64,000 nucleotides of DNA from Hymenobacter gelipurpurascens. Its GTDB lineage: Bacteria; Bacteroidota; Bacteroidia; Cytophagales; Hymenobacteraceae. The stretch covers positions 682,001 through 746,000 of the forward strand of contig NZ_FYEW01000001.1 in the NCBI RefSeq assembly GCF_900187375.1. Reading direction: 5' to 3'. A program made the position numbers and the translations under genes. Below, one piece after another: positions 43,502 through 51,738 of this stretch (the first letter of the stretch is position 1; the number at the start of each line of letters is the position of its first letter). The notes under the pieces are model-generated. The model made no database searches. It had not been told where the DNA came from and saw only the letters and a program-made list of their open reading frames with translations.

Positions 43502-44521
43502 TGGCCTAGGCCAGACTACCCATTGGCCACCTAGGCTTCCGCGATTCGCCAAGGATAAGGGGCTTCGTTTAGGCCCTTCGCTGAAAAGAATACAAAGGAG
43601 CTGTTTGGTTTAAATACCAGGCAGCTCCTCTCTTTTGCCGCCGTCGTAGCCATTTAAAACTTGTCGCCACTTCGCTAACGGCAACGCGGATGGCGTGAGC
43701 GTTACACGGCCGAAATATGCACAGCGATAAATAGACGAAGGCAGCAAAAGTAGCCTGCCTGGTTGAGGTGAATTCTCAAGTTAAGTGAACACAAAGTTGA
43801 TCCAGTAACGTCTTCTCATTGGGCACCGTAAGGCCTCCAGGACCAAATGTGGCTAGGCCTATTTATGCCTTTCGAGTAGTGTTTCTACTTGTCGAAAAAG
43901 CTTCAAAGCAATGGCCTGGATAGCCAAAAGCAGGGGAGGGGTACGGAAGCGTCTGGCGTATAGTAGAAGAGAATGCTAGGTAAGAAGCCTGTCAGATAGA
44001 TGTCAAAAACGCGCTGCGAAACACTTAGTGTCATCCCATCTGAAACCGCATGCAAGCCTATTGCCCCTGACAATACGGACTCTACTGCTCCTTTTTTACT
44101 CTACTGTGAAGGAACACCAGTTTTAATCTATGCAGATCTGAAAACAGCATGTTACACCTGCTGGCGTCAAGATCTACCAAAGAGTTGGCAACTGACTGAA
44201 TTGAGCTGTGGTATTACATGCGCTACAGATGCAGACGTATATCCTGATATAAGTTGACTGCTGGTGCAAGATTATCAACCTAAGCCCCAGGAAAACCCAA
44301 GTGAATACGGATAGTCCTGTACTAGCGTAGTTGAATCGCTAGCAGTACTATAGCTCAGAGATGCTTTTTTATTTTCCCTGATGACACCACGCAAGTCAAG
44401 CAGTTGGCAAGGGAAGAAGTAGAGCGCTATTTCTTCTCTACAAATGGCGCTTACAAAGAATTAGAGTTGTTTGACCATTTGGGTGTATATTGCAATGCAT
44501 TCGACTAATAACCATTTGGGC
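43502..44521. other. Long intergenic region with little recognisable content
   Basis: About 1 kb between the permease and the HTH gene. It holds GGCCTAGGCC just after the permease stop, a hairpin with GGAGCTG/CAGCTCC arms at 43597-43628, and one weak ORF (44000-44257). Base composition is lower in GC than the genes around it after about 43,700, so it may be an old insertion scar. Confidence 0.4.
44000..44257 (+). CDS. Doubtful small ORF
   Basis: 85 residues with an ATG start and six cysteines (KTRCETL, TACKPIA, LYCEGTP, TACYTCWRQ, LSCGITC). No family, no signal peptide and no near promoter box. It could be a small disulfide or metal-binding protein, or a chance frame in a degenerate region. 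Confidence 0.25.
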   Translation: MSKTRCETLSVIPSETACKPIAPDNTDSTAPFLLYCEGTPVLIYADLKTACYTCWRQDLPKSWQLTELSCGITCATDADVYPDIS

Positions 44522-45187
44522 ATGGACCATACTGAGACAGTAGGGCAGAGGTTTTTAAAGTTAATTTCTCATTTGGGCATATCGAAAAATGCCTTCGCGG
44601 CTTCTCTTGATAAAACCGCCACGGTCATCCAACATCTTGTCGATGAGAGGAATAAGCCGGGATTTGACCTTTTGTGCAAGGTTTTTGATGTATATCCAAA
44701 TGTATCTAAAGATTGGTTGTTGCAGGGTATAGGTCCTATGCTAACGGACGACGTGAGTGACTCGCCTGAATCTGAAAAAGAGACTCGGGCAACTGCCGCT
44801 GCCGTAGCCCAAGCAGGAAATGTAACCGAAAATACTCCTACGCCTCAACTGAATACGCCGGCAGATAGGACTTCCTCAGAACCCATAGTTGCAGCAGCAG
44901 AAGTACCTAGGCCTCTCCAGGAGCCAGCCGTAGCACCAGCTGTGGCGCAAATGCCAACTGCTGTTCCTGAGCCTGCGGCAGTATTGCCTACTACTGCAGT
45001 AGCAACTGGCAGCCCTATGGTAGCGCCTGTTTCAGCTCCAGCGGATTCGAGTTGGCAGGCGGCGTTGTACACGCAGCAGATGGCCCATCAACTGGCACTC
45101 GCTGAGCTACGCAATCAGCACTTGCAGGACCAGCAGCGCCTGATGCAGCAAATGATGGATCTTATGCAGCGGCAGCTTACGCGCTAA
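44522..45187 (+). CDS. HTH DNA-binding protein with Pro/Ala-rich linker and Gln-rich tail
   Basis: 221 residues from MDHTETVGQRFLKLISHLGISKNAF. Residues about 5-72 form an XRE/CI-repressor-like helix-turn-helix (LGISKNAFAASLDKTATVIQHLVDERNKPGFDLLCKVF) followed by VSKDWLLQGIGPML, a segment common in Bacteroidota prophage-type regulators. About 100 residues of Pro/Ala/Val linker lead to a C-terminal helix rich in Gln, Leu and Met (ALAELRNQHLQDQQRLMQQMMDLMQRQLTR), a likely oligomerisation coiled coil. In-frame starts at 44471 (TTG) and 44495 (ATG) are alternatives. Target unknown; no phage genes are beside it. Confidence 0.75.
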   Translation: MDHTETVGQRFLKLISHLGISKNAFAASLDKTATVIQHLVDERNKPGFDLLCKVFDVYPNVSKDWLLQGIGPMLTDDVSDSPESEKETRATAAAVAQAGNVTENTPTPQLNTPADRTSSEPIVAAAEVPRPLQEPAVAPAVAQMPTAVPEPAAVLPTTAVATGSPMVAPVSAPADSSWQAALYTQQMAHQLALAELRNQHLQDQQRLMQQMMDLMQRQLTR

Positions 45188-45231
45188 ACTACTGGCCTAC
45201 GAGGTCAGGGTAGATTGCTACCTGCTTCCCC

Positions 45232-45297
45232 AAACGACCAAGAGCAGCACGCCCCGATTCCATTATCTGGATCGGGGCGTGCTGCTCTTGGTCGTTT
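45232..45297. terminator. Perfect 27-bp palindromic bidirectional terminator
   Basis: 45232-45258 and the reverse complement of 45271-45297 match at all 27 positions (arms begin AAACGACCAAGAGCAGC), with a 12-base loop. It sits between converging genes ending at 45187 (+) and 45314 (-). Confidence 0.85.
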
Positions 45298-45313
45298 TCT
45301 AGGCTATTATGTC

Positions 45314-46654
45314 TTAGTGCTGAAATACTTCTATCCCAACTTCTTCCGCTTCCATCAGGTTTTGCGGGTTCACGGCGGTGAGGCGCAGGCGCTTCAGTTC
45401 GCCCACCAGGAGTGGGTCGTATTTGGCCGTTACCCGGATATAGTTGGGCGTGAAGCCTTCCATCTGGCCGTTGGTCACGTCGTCCTCGAACAGCACGGCT
45501 GTTTCCAGGCCTACGTGCTGCTCGTAGAAATGTCGTTTCTTCTTCTCGGAGAGGCTCCGCAACTGGGTGGTGCGCTCGTGGCGGTGGCGGTCCTGCACAC
45601 GACCGGGAAGGGTAGGTGCCAGCGTGTTTTCGCGCTCCGAGTAGGGGAATACGTGGAGGTAGCTTACGTCCAGCTCATTCAGGAACTGATACGTTTCCAG
45701 GAAATCAGCCTCCGTTTCGCCGGGAAAGCCTACGATGACATCTACCCCGATGCAGGCGTGCGGCATTACTTCCTTAATGAGGCGTACGCGTTCCACATAC
45801 AGCTCGCGACGGTAGCGGCGGCGCATGAGACCCAGAATCTTGTTGGAGCCCGATTGCAGCGGAATATGAAAGTGCGGCATAAAACGCTTAGAGCGCGCCA
45901 CGAAGCGGATTATTTCATCCGATAACAGGTTAGGCTCACACGAGCTGATGCGGAAACGCTCAATGCCTTCTACCTCATCGAGGGCCTGTACCAGGTCATA
46001 GAAATTCTCGCGCCGCTCACGTTCCGGACCCTGCAGGCCGAAGTCGCCGAGATTTACGCCCGTCAGCACAATTTCCTTTACGCCAGTTTCGGCCAGCTTC
46101 TGCACGCGCTCTACCACGCTCTGCACGGAATCGGAGCGGCTGTTGCCGCGGGCCAGCGGTATGGTGCAAAAAGTGCAGGAGTAGTCGCAGCCATCCTGCA
46201 CCTTCAGGAAAGTGCGGGTTCGGTCGCCGTAGCTATGGGCCGCATGGAACTCCGTAGCCTCTGAAATAGGCGAGGCAAACACCCGGCCCGGCTGCCCGGC
46301 GGCCGGTTTCTGGAAGCCCGCCAAGGTTTCTACCAGCTGAAATTTCTCGGCCGCTCCCAGCACGGCGTGCACCCCTGGTATTTCGGCAATTTCCTGCGGC
46401 TTCAGCTGGGCATAGCAGCCCACAATGGCCACGAAAGCCTCTGGATTATGCTTCAGCGCTTCCTTCACCACCTTACGGCACTTGCGGTCGGCGTGGTCCG
46501 TGACGGAGCACGTATTGATAACGTAAATATCGGCGGCATCTTCAAAGGCCGCTTTCTCGAAGCCGTGCTCCTCAAACTGCCGGCCAATGGCCGAGGTTTC
46601 GGAGAAATTGAGCTTGCAGCCCAACGTATAAAAAGCAACTTTCCTGGTTTCCAT
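45314..46654 (-). CDS. mtaB: tRNA (t6A37) methylthiotransferase
   Basis: 446 residues from METRKVAFYTLGCKLNFSETSAI. The cluster-binding cysteines are in LGCKLNFSE, NTCSVTD and VGCYAQLKP; the radical-SAM motif is CDYSCTFCTIPLARG; a C-terminal TRAM domain follows (ETAVLFEDDVTNGQMEGFTPNYIRVTAKYDPLLVGELKRL). LGCKLNFSE and CSVTDHADRKCRK mark MtaB rather than MiaB or RimO. It converts t6A37 to ms2t6A37 in tRNAs reading ANN codons. The frame opens much earlier (46963), but that part overlaps the upstream gene and has no family match. Confidence 0.95.
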   Translation of the reverse strand: METRKVAFYTLGCKLNFSETSAIGRQFEEHGFEKAAFEDAADIYVINTCSVTDHADRKCRKVVKEALKHNPEAFVAIVGCYAQLKPQEIAEIPGVHAVLGAAEKFQLVETLAGFQKPAAGQPGRVFASPISEATEFHAAHSYGDRTRTFLKVQDGCDYSCTFCTIPLARGNSRSDSVQSVVERVQKLAETGVKEIVLTGVNLGDFGLQGPERERRENFYDLVQALDEVEGIERFRISSCEPNLLSDEIIRFVARSKRFMPHFHIPLQSGSNKILGLMRRRYRRELYVERVRLIKEVMPHACIGVDVIVGFPGETEADFLETYQFLNELDVSYLHVFPYSERENTLAPTLPGRVQDRHRHERTTQLRSLSEKKKRHFYEQHVGLETAVLFEDDVTNGQMEGFTPNYIRVTAKYDPLLVGELKRLRLTAVNPQNLMEAEEVGIEVFQH

Positions 46655-46665
46655 AAGCAAGGCGG

Positions 46666-46673
46666 CAAAGATA
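46666..46673 (-). promoter_or_regulatory. -7 box before mtaB
   Basis: Minus-strand TATCTTTG, an exact TAnnTTTG match, 11 bases before the mtaB ATG, which implies a very short leader. Confidence 0.5.
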
Positions 46674-46710
46674 CGACAGTTACGCCGTATCGTGGCGGTG
46701 CGGGAGTGGC

Positions 46711-47079
46711 CTAGAGCCGGTCTGTTACCAGCTGCATAAGCTGTGGTAGCTCTCGAGCAGCCTTTAACTCTGTAGCCGTCAGGAACGGTTCCCACTCCAG
46801 GCCCCTGGCTCGGCGAAAAACAGCGGGCAGTGGCTGATTTGCCAGCTGCGGAAACTCCTCCAGCAGTTCGTTGCGGTGGCGGAAGATAGCGCGGGCCGGA
46901 AGCTCGTTGATAAACTCGCGCCACTGCGGGCGCATGGCGGTGGCCCCGTACGTGACAGCGCACAGCGAGCAGGCATAGGTGGCGGGCGAGAAGGTTTTGT
47001 GAAGCGTATCGAGCAGGCCATTTACCAGCCCGGCGTCGGCATTATACACGAAAAGCAACTCGGGCAACTCAGTCGTCAT
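46711..47079 (-). CDS. Conserved small protein coupled to the LTA-synthase-like gene
   Basis: 122 residues, no signal peptide. The N-terminal part LLFVYNADAGLVNGLLDTLHKTFSPATYACSLCAVTYG has a CxxC pair (CSLC) and looks like a compact alpha/beta fold; MRPQWREFINELP and FRHRNELLEEFPQL follow. I know such proteins only as uncharacterised. Its ATG lies four bases after the stop of the upstream gene, so it is part of the same transcript as the membrane sulfatase. A redox or metal role for CSLC is a guess. Confidence 0.75.
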   Translation of the reverse strand: MTTELPELLFVYNADAGLVNGLLDTLHKTFSPATYACSLCAVTYGATAMRPQWREFINELPARAIFRHRNELLEEFPQLANQPLPAVFRRARGLEWEPFLTATELKAARELPQLMQLVTDRL

Positions 47080-47083
47080 TACG

Positions 47084-48937
47084 CTACTTTTTCAGGAAGT
47101 CATCAAATGAAGCCTGCTCGTAGGCCTGTCCAAGCTGAAGTTGCGACTTGGGCACCCGTCGGTCTTTTTCGATGACCTGGCGCGCTACATTATCATACGT
47201 GATGCCTCCAACGGGAGTCATCACCCCAAACCCATCGGTAAAGCAGTAAAACGCAACCCCGCCAGGCCAGGCAGCGGGCGCAGGAGCCAGCAGGTCTCGG
47301 CTCCAGACAAAACCTGTCCGCGGAAGCTGGAGCTGCTGCAGAAGCGTGGCGGCCACATCGGTCTGGCTGCCGTAGTTCTCAACCACGACGCCTCGCGCCG
47401 ATGGCCTTAGCGCGCCGCCGGTCAGGAGCAGCGGAATCTTGAATTTCGCCGGCGCCTCATTGGGCGTATCGCCGGGCTGATGATGGCCGTGGTCGGCTAC
47501 GAGCACTACCAGCGTCTTTTGCCACCACGGCTGCAGCTTGGCCTGGGCCAAGAACTGGCCTAGCACATGATCTGTGTAGTACATGGAGTTGCGGAAACGG
47601 CTGGCTTCATCAGCACCCCGAAAGCGGGGTTTCATAGGTACATCGAAGGGCTCGTGGCTGCTAAGCGTAAAGGCCGTCACGAAAAACGGCTGCCGCTGCT
47701 GGGGTAACTCGCGCAGCATGCGGTTCAGCACCACATGATCGTGGGCGCCCCATTTGGAGTTCTGGTCGGCTGGTGCAAAGTCGGCGCGCTCCGTGAAACG
47801 CTCATAGCCGGCCGTGACGAGGTAGCTTTTCATGTTGGCAAAGGCCAGCTCGCCGCCATGATAATAGGCTGTACTATACCCCGCGCCTTTCAGCACACGC
47901 GCCAGGTGAGGAAGCTGCTCGGTTTTGCGCGGATACTTAATTATGCTGGTGGCCGGCTGATTCGGATAGCCGGAAAGCAAGGCAACCAAGCCTTTCTGGC
48001 TTCGGTCGCCGGCGGCATACAAGTGGCGGAAGCTCACATCCGTGCGGGCCAGGCTATCCAGAGTTGGCGTGACACCCTTTTCGCCGCCGAGGTGGCCTAC
48101 CAGCTTGCCCGTGAAGCTTTCCAGAATGATGAACAGCACATTGGGCCGCGGCGTGCGCAGCAGCTGTGTGGTATCGGGTGCAGGTGCATACAGGCCTGCC
48201 ACCAGGCGCTGGGCCGTAGAATCGGGGAGGAACTGATAGGGGTTCGGGCCATTGTTTTGCAGCAGCAGCGAATTGGTCACGTTCCAGGCTATATTCACGG
48301 CGGCGTGGTTAGCGAAAGGCTGGCTGGAAAAGTACACGTCGCTCTGGTTCACCGGAATCTGCTGAGTGCCGCCCCGCATGGGCAATAGTAGCAGCAGGAT
48401 GTAGAGGAAGCCTGCCAGCGCCGCCCGGCCGCGACCGAAGCCCTCCGGTAACGCCGGCAGGTGGCCTACCAGCTTCTGATAAAGTATCCAGCCCAGCACC
48501 AACAGGCCTAACAACAGCGCCAGCAGCAACAGCACCGGCGCGCCTTCCGCAGAAGCTGCCATTTCGTTGGGCGTAGCCAGATACTGCAGGGGCGTGGCAT
48601 CGAGCCGGAAGCCCCAGACGCGGTATAACTCCAGGTCGGCCACCGTGAAGCAAGCCACCACAATACCCAATACGGCCGTAAAGAAGCGAATCAGCCGGTC
48701 GAGCGGAAAGCGGGGTAGCAGGCTGCCCAGTATAAATAGAATAAAGGGAGGCAGACACAAGTAGGCAGTGGCCGAAACATCGAGCCGCAAGCCATAGCCA
48801 AAAATGCGCGGAACCGTGCCAGCTGCTAGGGCGCCTGTTTTCGCAAAATGGTAGAGTAGAAATACGGCCTTTGCGGCCACGAAATACGTCAGCCAAAACA
48901 AAAAATACCGTGGCTGAAACGCGAAGCGGGTTCTCAC
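47084..48937 (-). CDS. LTA-synthase-family membrane sulfatase (phosphoglycerol/phosphoethanolamine transferase-like)
   Basis: 617 residues. Five membrane helices in the first 200 residues are followed by an extracytoplasmic alkaline-phosphatase/sulfatase-type domain: PNVLFIILESFTGKLVGHLGG (about 265-285), ERGDRSQKG-like GDRSQKGLVALLSGYP (nucleophile region), YHGGELAFANMKSYLVTAGY, SSHEPFDVP and VLVADHGHHQPGD with metal-binding Asp-His. In Bacteroidota, which have no lipoteichoic acid, such enzymes are thought to decorate lipids or glycans with glycerol- or ethanolamine-phosphate. The start is GTG at 48937, five bases after a TACCTTTG box; a TTG 36 bases further in (MFWLTYFVAAKAVF) is an alternative. 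Confidence 0.9.
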   Translation of the reverse strand: MRTRFAFQPRYFLFWLTYFVAAKAVFLLYHFAKTGALAAGTVPRIFGYGLRLDVSATAYLCLPPFILFILGSLLPRFPLDRLIRFFTAVLGIVVACFTVADLELYRVWGFRLDATPLQYLATPNEMAASAEGAPVLLLLALLLGLLVLGWILYQKLVGHLPALPEGFGRGRAALAGFLYILLLLLPMRGGTQQIPVNQSDVYFSSQPFANHAAVNIAWNVTNSLLLQNNGPNPYQFLPDSTAQRLVAGLYAPAPDTTQLLRTPRPNVLFIILESFTGKLVGHLGGEKGVTPTLDSLARTDVSFRHLYAAGDRSQKGLVALLSGYPNQPATSIIKYPRKTEQLPHLARVLKGAGYSTAYYHGGELAFANMKSYLVTAGYERFTERADFAPADQNSKWGAHDHVVLNRMLRELPQQRQPFFVTAFTLSSHEPFDVPMKPRFRGADEASRFRNSMYYTDHVLGQFLAQAKLQPWWQKTLVVLVADHGHHQPGDTPNEAPAKFKIPLLLTGGALRPSARGVVVENYGSQTDVAATLLQQLQLPRTGFVWSRDLLAPAPAAWPGGVAFYCFTDGFGVMTPVGGITYDNVARQVIEKDRRVPKSQLQLGQAYEQASFDDFLKK

Positions 48938-48942
48938 AAGGA

Positions 48943-48950
48943 CAAAGGTA
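48943..48950 (-). promoter_or_regulatory. -7 box directly before the LTA-synthase-like gene
   Basis: Minus-strand TACCTTTG, then TCCTT, then the GTG start codon; a near-leaderless arrangement as at pabB. Confidence 0.6.
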
Positions 48951-49120
48951 ACGCAACCAACGAAGGGGTTGCTTCCTGTTGGAGCAGTTTAGGGGAGTTG
49001 TGTCGCGCTAGGCCAACGGCTGTAGGCCTGTTATATAATAGGAGAGGCCTGCAAAATCATCTCTTTTCTCAAAAGATGCGCCTGACAGCGCCCAGAAACC
49101 TTGCTTCTGTCCTGCAAAGG

Positions 49121-49144
49121 ACTTACAAACGCTTGTAAGTTCTC
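49121..49144. promoter_or_regulatory. Palindrome upstream of glnN
   Basis: GGACTTACAA-ACGC-TTGTAAGTTC: ten paired positions, one of them G-T, around a four-base centre. It lies about 120 bases before the -33 element of glnN. It may be an operator or an RNA hairpin of another transcript. Confidence 0.35.
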
Positions 49145-49263
49145 TTGATTAGGAGGTTTCAGTAGTTAAAGACAATATTTTGATAGAAGTACCGTCGAAA
49201 ATATAGTCTTTGTGGATAAAATTAGGTCGTTAATCGAAAAATGACCCTTAATAGATAGGGGTG

Positions 49264-49296
49264 TTTGGAAAATATGTCTGTAAGCTTCTACCTTTG
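49264..49296 (+). promoter_or_regulatory. Promoter of glnN
   Basis: TTTG (49264-49267), 21 bases, TACCTTTG (49289-49296): a full match to the Bacteroidota promoter consensus, with the ATG 39 bases downstream. Confidence 0.8.
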
Positions 49297-49335
49297 CTTC
49301 AGTAATCCCAACTGACAGTTCACTTCAATCTTTGC

Positions 49336-51525
49336 ATGGCAACCCTTCGCTTTAAAGCTTTAGAGATAGTTGATCATCGCCAGCCAGTGGCGGTGACTAT
49401 TTACGGCGAACGTCGTTCTGACTCATACGGTAAAAACGTATTCAACCTCGACGCGATGCGGGCTACCATGCCCGGCGAATATTTCAAAAAGCTGCAGGCA
49501 GCTATTAAGCAAGGTTCTCCAGTTGAACGCAGTGTTGCCGATGCCGTTGCCTCGGCCATGAAAACCTGGGCCATGGCGAAAGGTGCCACGCACTACACGC
49601 ACTGGTTCCAGCCCCTCACGGGTGCTACCGCTGAAAAGCACGACTCTTTCTTCGACCTGAACTCGGATGGTCGTCCGATTGAGAATTTCAAGGGTTCTGC
49701 GCTGGTGCAGCAGGAGCCGGATGCTTCGTCGTTCCCGAACGGCGGTATCCGCAACACGTTTGAGGCCCGTGGCTATACCGCCTGGGATCCTACGTCGCCC
49801 GCTTTCATCATTGAAACCGCTGGCGCCAAAACCTTGTGTATCCCGACCATCTTTGTGGCCTACACCGGCGAAGCCCTCGACTATAAAGCTCCTTTGCTGA
49901 AGTCGTTGGCCTCTCTGGAAAAGGCGGCTGTTGATGTGTGCCACTACTTCGATAAAGACGTACAGCGCGTGCATACCACGCTGGGCATCGAGCAGGAGTA
50001 CTTCCTGGTTGATAAGGCCTTGTATAATGCCCGCCCAGACCTCGTGATGACGGGCCGCACGTTGTTTGGCCACGCGCCCGCCAAAGGTCAGCAACTTGAA
50101 GACCATTACTTCGGCTCGATACCGGCGCGCGTACACGCCTACATGCTGGACTACGAAGAGGAAGCCAACAAACTGGGCATTCCGCTACGTACGCGCCATA
50201 ACGAGGTAGCTCCACACCAGTTCGAGTGCGCGCCTACCTTCGAAGATGCCAACCTGGCCGTTGACCACAATCAGCTCCTGATGGATATCATGGAGCGTGT
50301 GGCCGACAAGCACAACTTCAAGGTGCTGCTGCACGAGAAGCCTTTTGCCGGCGTAAACGGCTCAGGCAAGCACAACAACTGGGCAATGAGCACCGATACA
50401 GGTGTAAACCTGCTCGCGCCTGGCCGCCGCCCAAAGGAGAACCTACAGTTCCTGGCATTCTTCATCACCACTATCAAAGCCGTACACCGCTACGGCGACT
50501 TGCTGCGCGCCAGCATCGCTTCGGCCAGCAACGACCACCGTTTGGGCGCCAACGAAGCGCCGCCGGCTATCATGTCGGTGTTCGTGGGTTCGATGCTGGA
50601 CTCGGTACTTGATGAGTTGGAGCGCACTGCTAAAGTGCCCCTGGACAAGGGCGACAACATTTACCTGAAGCTCGGTATTGATAAGATTCCGGCTATCCTG
50701 CTCGATAACACCGACCGGAACCGGACATCGCCGTTTGCTTTCACCGGAAACAAATTTGAATTCCGTGCGGTAGGCTCCTCGGCCAATAGCTCTTCGGCTA
50801 TGACCACGCTTAACACTATTGTGGCAGAGCAGCTCATTGACTTCAAGAAGTCGGTAGATGCACTGATTGAGCAGGGCAAGAAGAAGGAAGTGGCTATTGT
50901 AGAGGTGCTGCGTGAATACGTCATCAGCTCCAAAAACATTCGCTTCGAAGGCAACGGCTATTCCGACGAGTGGAAGGATGAGGCGGCAGCCCGTGGCCTA
51001 GCCAATGTGCCTACCACGCCCCAGGCGCTGGATGCCTTAGTACAGGAAGATGCTTCGTCGCTGTTCGAGCGTCACCGCATTTTCTCGCATGTAGAGCTAC
51101 ACGCCCGCCACGAGATTCTGCTGGAAGACTATATCAAGAAGATTCAGATTGAGAGCCGCGTAATGGGTGACTTGGCCATCAACCACATCATCCCAACGGC
51201 AGTGGCCTACCAGACCAAACTGGTAACTAACGTACGCGGTCTGCGTGAGCTTGGCCTCGATGATGAGAACTCGCAGGTTACAGTGGATACTATTAAAGCC
51301 ATTTCGCGTCACATCAGCATCATCAAAACCAACGTGGATGAGATGGTGAACAGCCGCAAAGTGGCCAACAAACTAGACGATACGCGCGAACGGGCCATTG
51401 CCTATTGCGAAACCGTCAAAACGCATTTCGACACCATTCGCCGCTCCGTGGATAAGCTGGAGCTGATGGTGGCCGATGAGGACTGGCCCCTGGTAAAGTA
51501 CCGCGAACTGTTGTTCCGACACTAA
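49336..51525 (+). CDS. glnN: Glutamine synthetase type III
   Basis: 729 residues, the long GSIII form. MATLRFKALEIVDHRQPV..., VFNLDAMRATMPGEYFKKL, THYTHWFQPLTGATAEKHDSFFDL and the type-III signature GGIRNTFEARGYTAWDPTSPAF are followed by EQEYFLVDK, NEVAPHQFECAPTFEDANLAVDHNQLLMDIMERVA, GSGKHNNWAM and RTSPFAFTGNKFEFRAVGSS, which carry the metal and ATP ligands. It makes glutamine from glutamate, ammonia and ATP, and GSIII is a common glutamine synthetase form in Bacteroidota. It is monocistronic with its own promoter and terminator. Confidence 0.98.
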   Translation: MATLRFKALEIVDHRQPVAVTIYGERRSDSYGKNVFNLDAMRATMPGEYFKKLQAAIKQGSPVERSVADAVASAMKTWAMAKGATHYTHWFQPLTGATAEKHDSFFDLNSDGRPIENFKGSALVQQEPDASSFPNGGIRNTFEARGYTAWDPTSPAFIIETAGAKTLCIPTIFVAYTGEALDYKAPLLKSLASLEKAAVDVCHYFDKDVQRVHTTLGIEQEYFLVDKALYNARPDLVMTGRTLFGHAPAKGQQLEDHYFGSIPARVHAYMLDYEEEANKLGIPLRTRHNEVAPHQFECAPTFEDANLAVDHNQLLMDIMERVADKHNFKVLLHEKPFAGVNGSGKHNNWAMSTDTGVNLLAPGRRPKENLQFLAFFITTIKAVHRYGDLLRASIASASNDHRLGANEAPPAIMSVFVGSMLDSVLDELERTAKVPLDKGDNIYLKLGIDKIPAILLDNTDRNRTSPFAFTGNKFEFRAVGSSANSSSAMTTLNTIVAEQLIDFKKSVDALIEQGKKKEVAIVEVLREYVISSKNIRFEGNGYSDEWKDEAAARGLANVPTTPQALDALVQEDASSLFERHRIFSHVELHARHEILLEDYIKKIQIESRVMGDLAINHIIPTAVAYQTKLVTNVRGLRELGLDDENSQVTVDTIKAISRHISIIKTNVDEMVNSRKVANKLDDTRERAIAYCETVKTHFDTIRRSVDKLELMVADEDWPLVKYRELLFRH

Positions 51526-51584
51526 GTCCAGAGTCAGAATCGCGCCGGAGTTGGGTGGGAATTTTCTCCGCGCCGCGATTTCAG

Positions 51585-51618
51585 AAAAGCCGTTTCCGGG
51601 TGGGGGCGGCTTTTTTTT
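51585..51618 (+). terminator. Terminator of glnN
   Basis: AAAAGCCG...CGGCTTTTTTTT stem with a G-rich loop, 60 bases after the glnN stop codon. The integrated element begins just to the right. Confidence 0.75.
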
Positions 51619-51710
51619 GTGCAGTTCACAATAATCGGCCCTTGTAGCGCAATAGGCCACATTGATATTGATAGAGTAAGGTTAAGTAGGTTGTGGTTTG
51701 CTGTAAAACA

Positions 51711-51729
51711 TACCCAAAGTGTACCCAAA
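51711..51729. repeat. Short direct repeat TACCCAAA x2 before the integrase
   Basis: TACCCAAA at 51711-51718 and 51722-51729, an 11-base period, ending ten bases before the integrase ATG. It may be part of an arm-binding or attachment site. Confidence 0.35.
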
Positions 51730-51738
51730 ACAGGATTT

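Larger units (their letters stand above)
48957..49335. other. AT-rich control region upstream of glnN
   Basis: About 380 bases without a coding frame. It contains the glnN promoter (49264-49296) and a 10-bp inverted repeat (49121-49144). From about 49,150 to 49,290 it is markedly richer in A and T than the genes on either side. Confidence 0.5.

Noticed and set aside
46655..46963. Upstream extension of mtaB by 103 codons
   Set aside because: It overlaps the upstream gene, has low-complexity sequence and is absent from the family pattern; METRKVAFYTLGCK is the normal start.
47084..48937. Reading the sulfatase as a true lipoteichoic acid synthase and thus Gram-positive DNA
   Set aside because: lpxK, lptE and porin-type genes show an outer-membrane organism; the family is broad and includes Gram-negative members.
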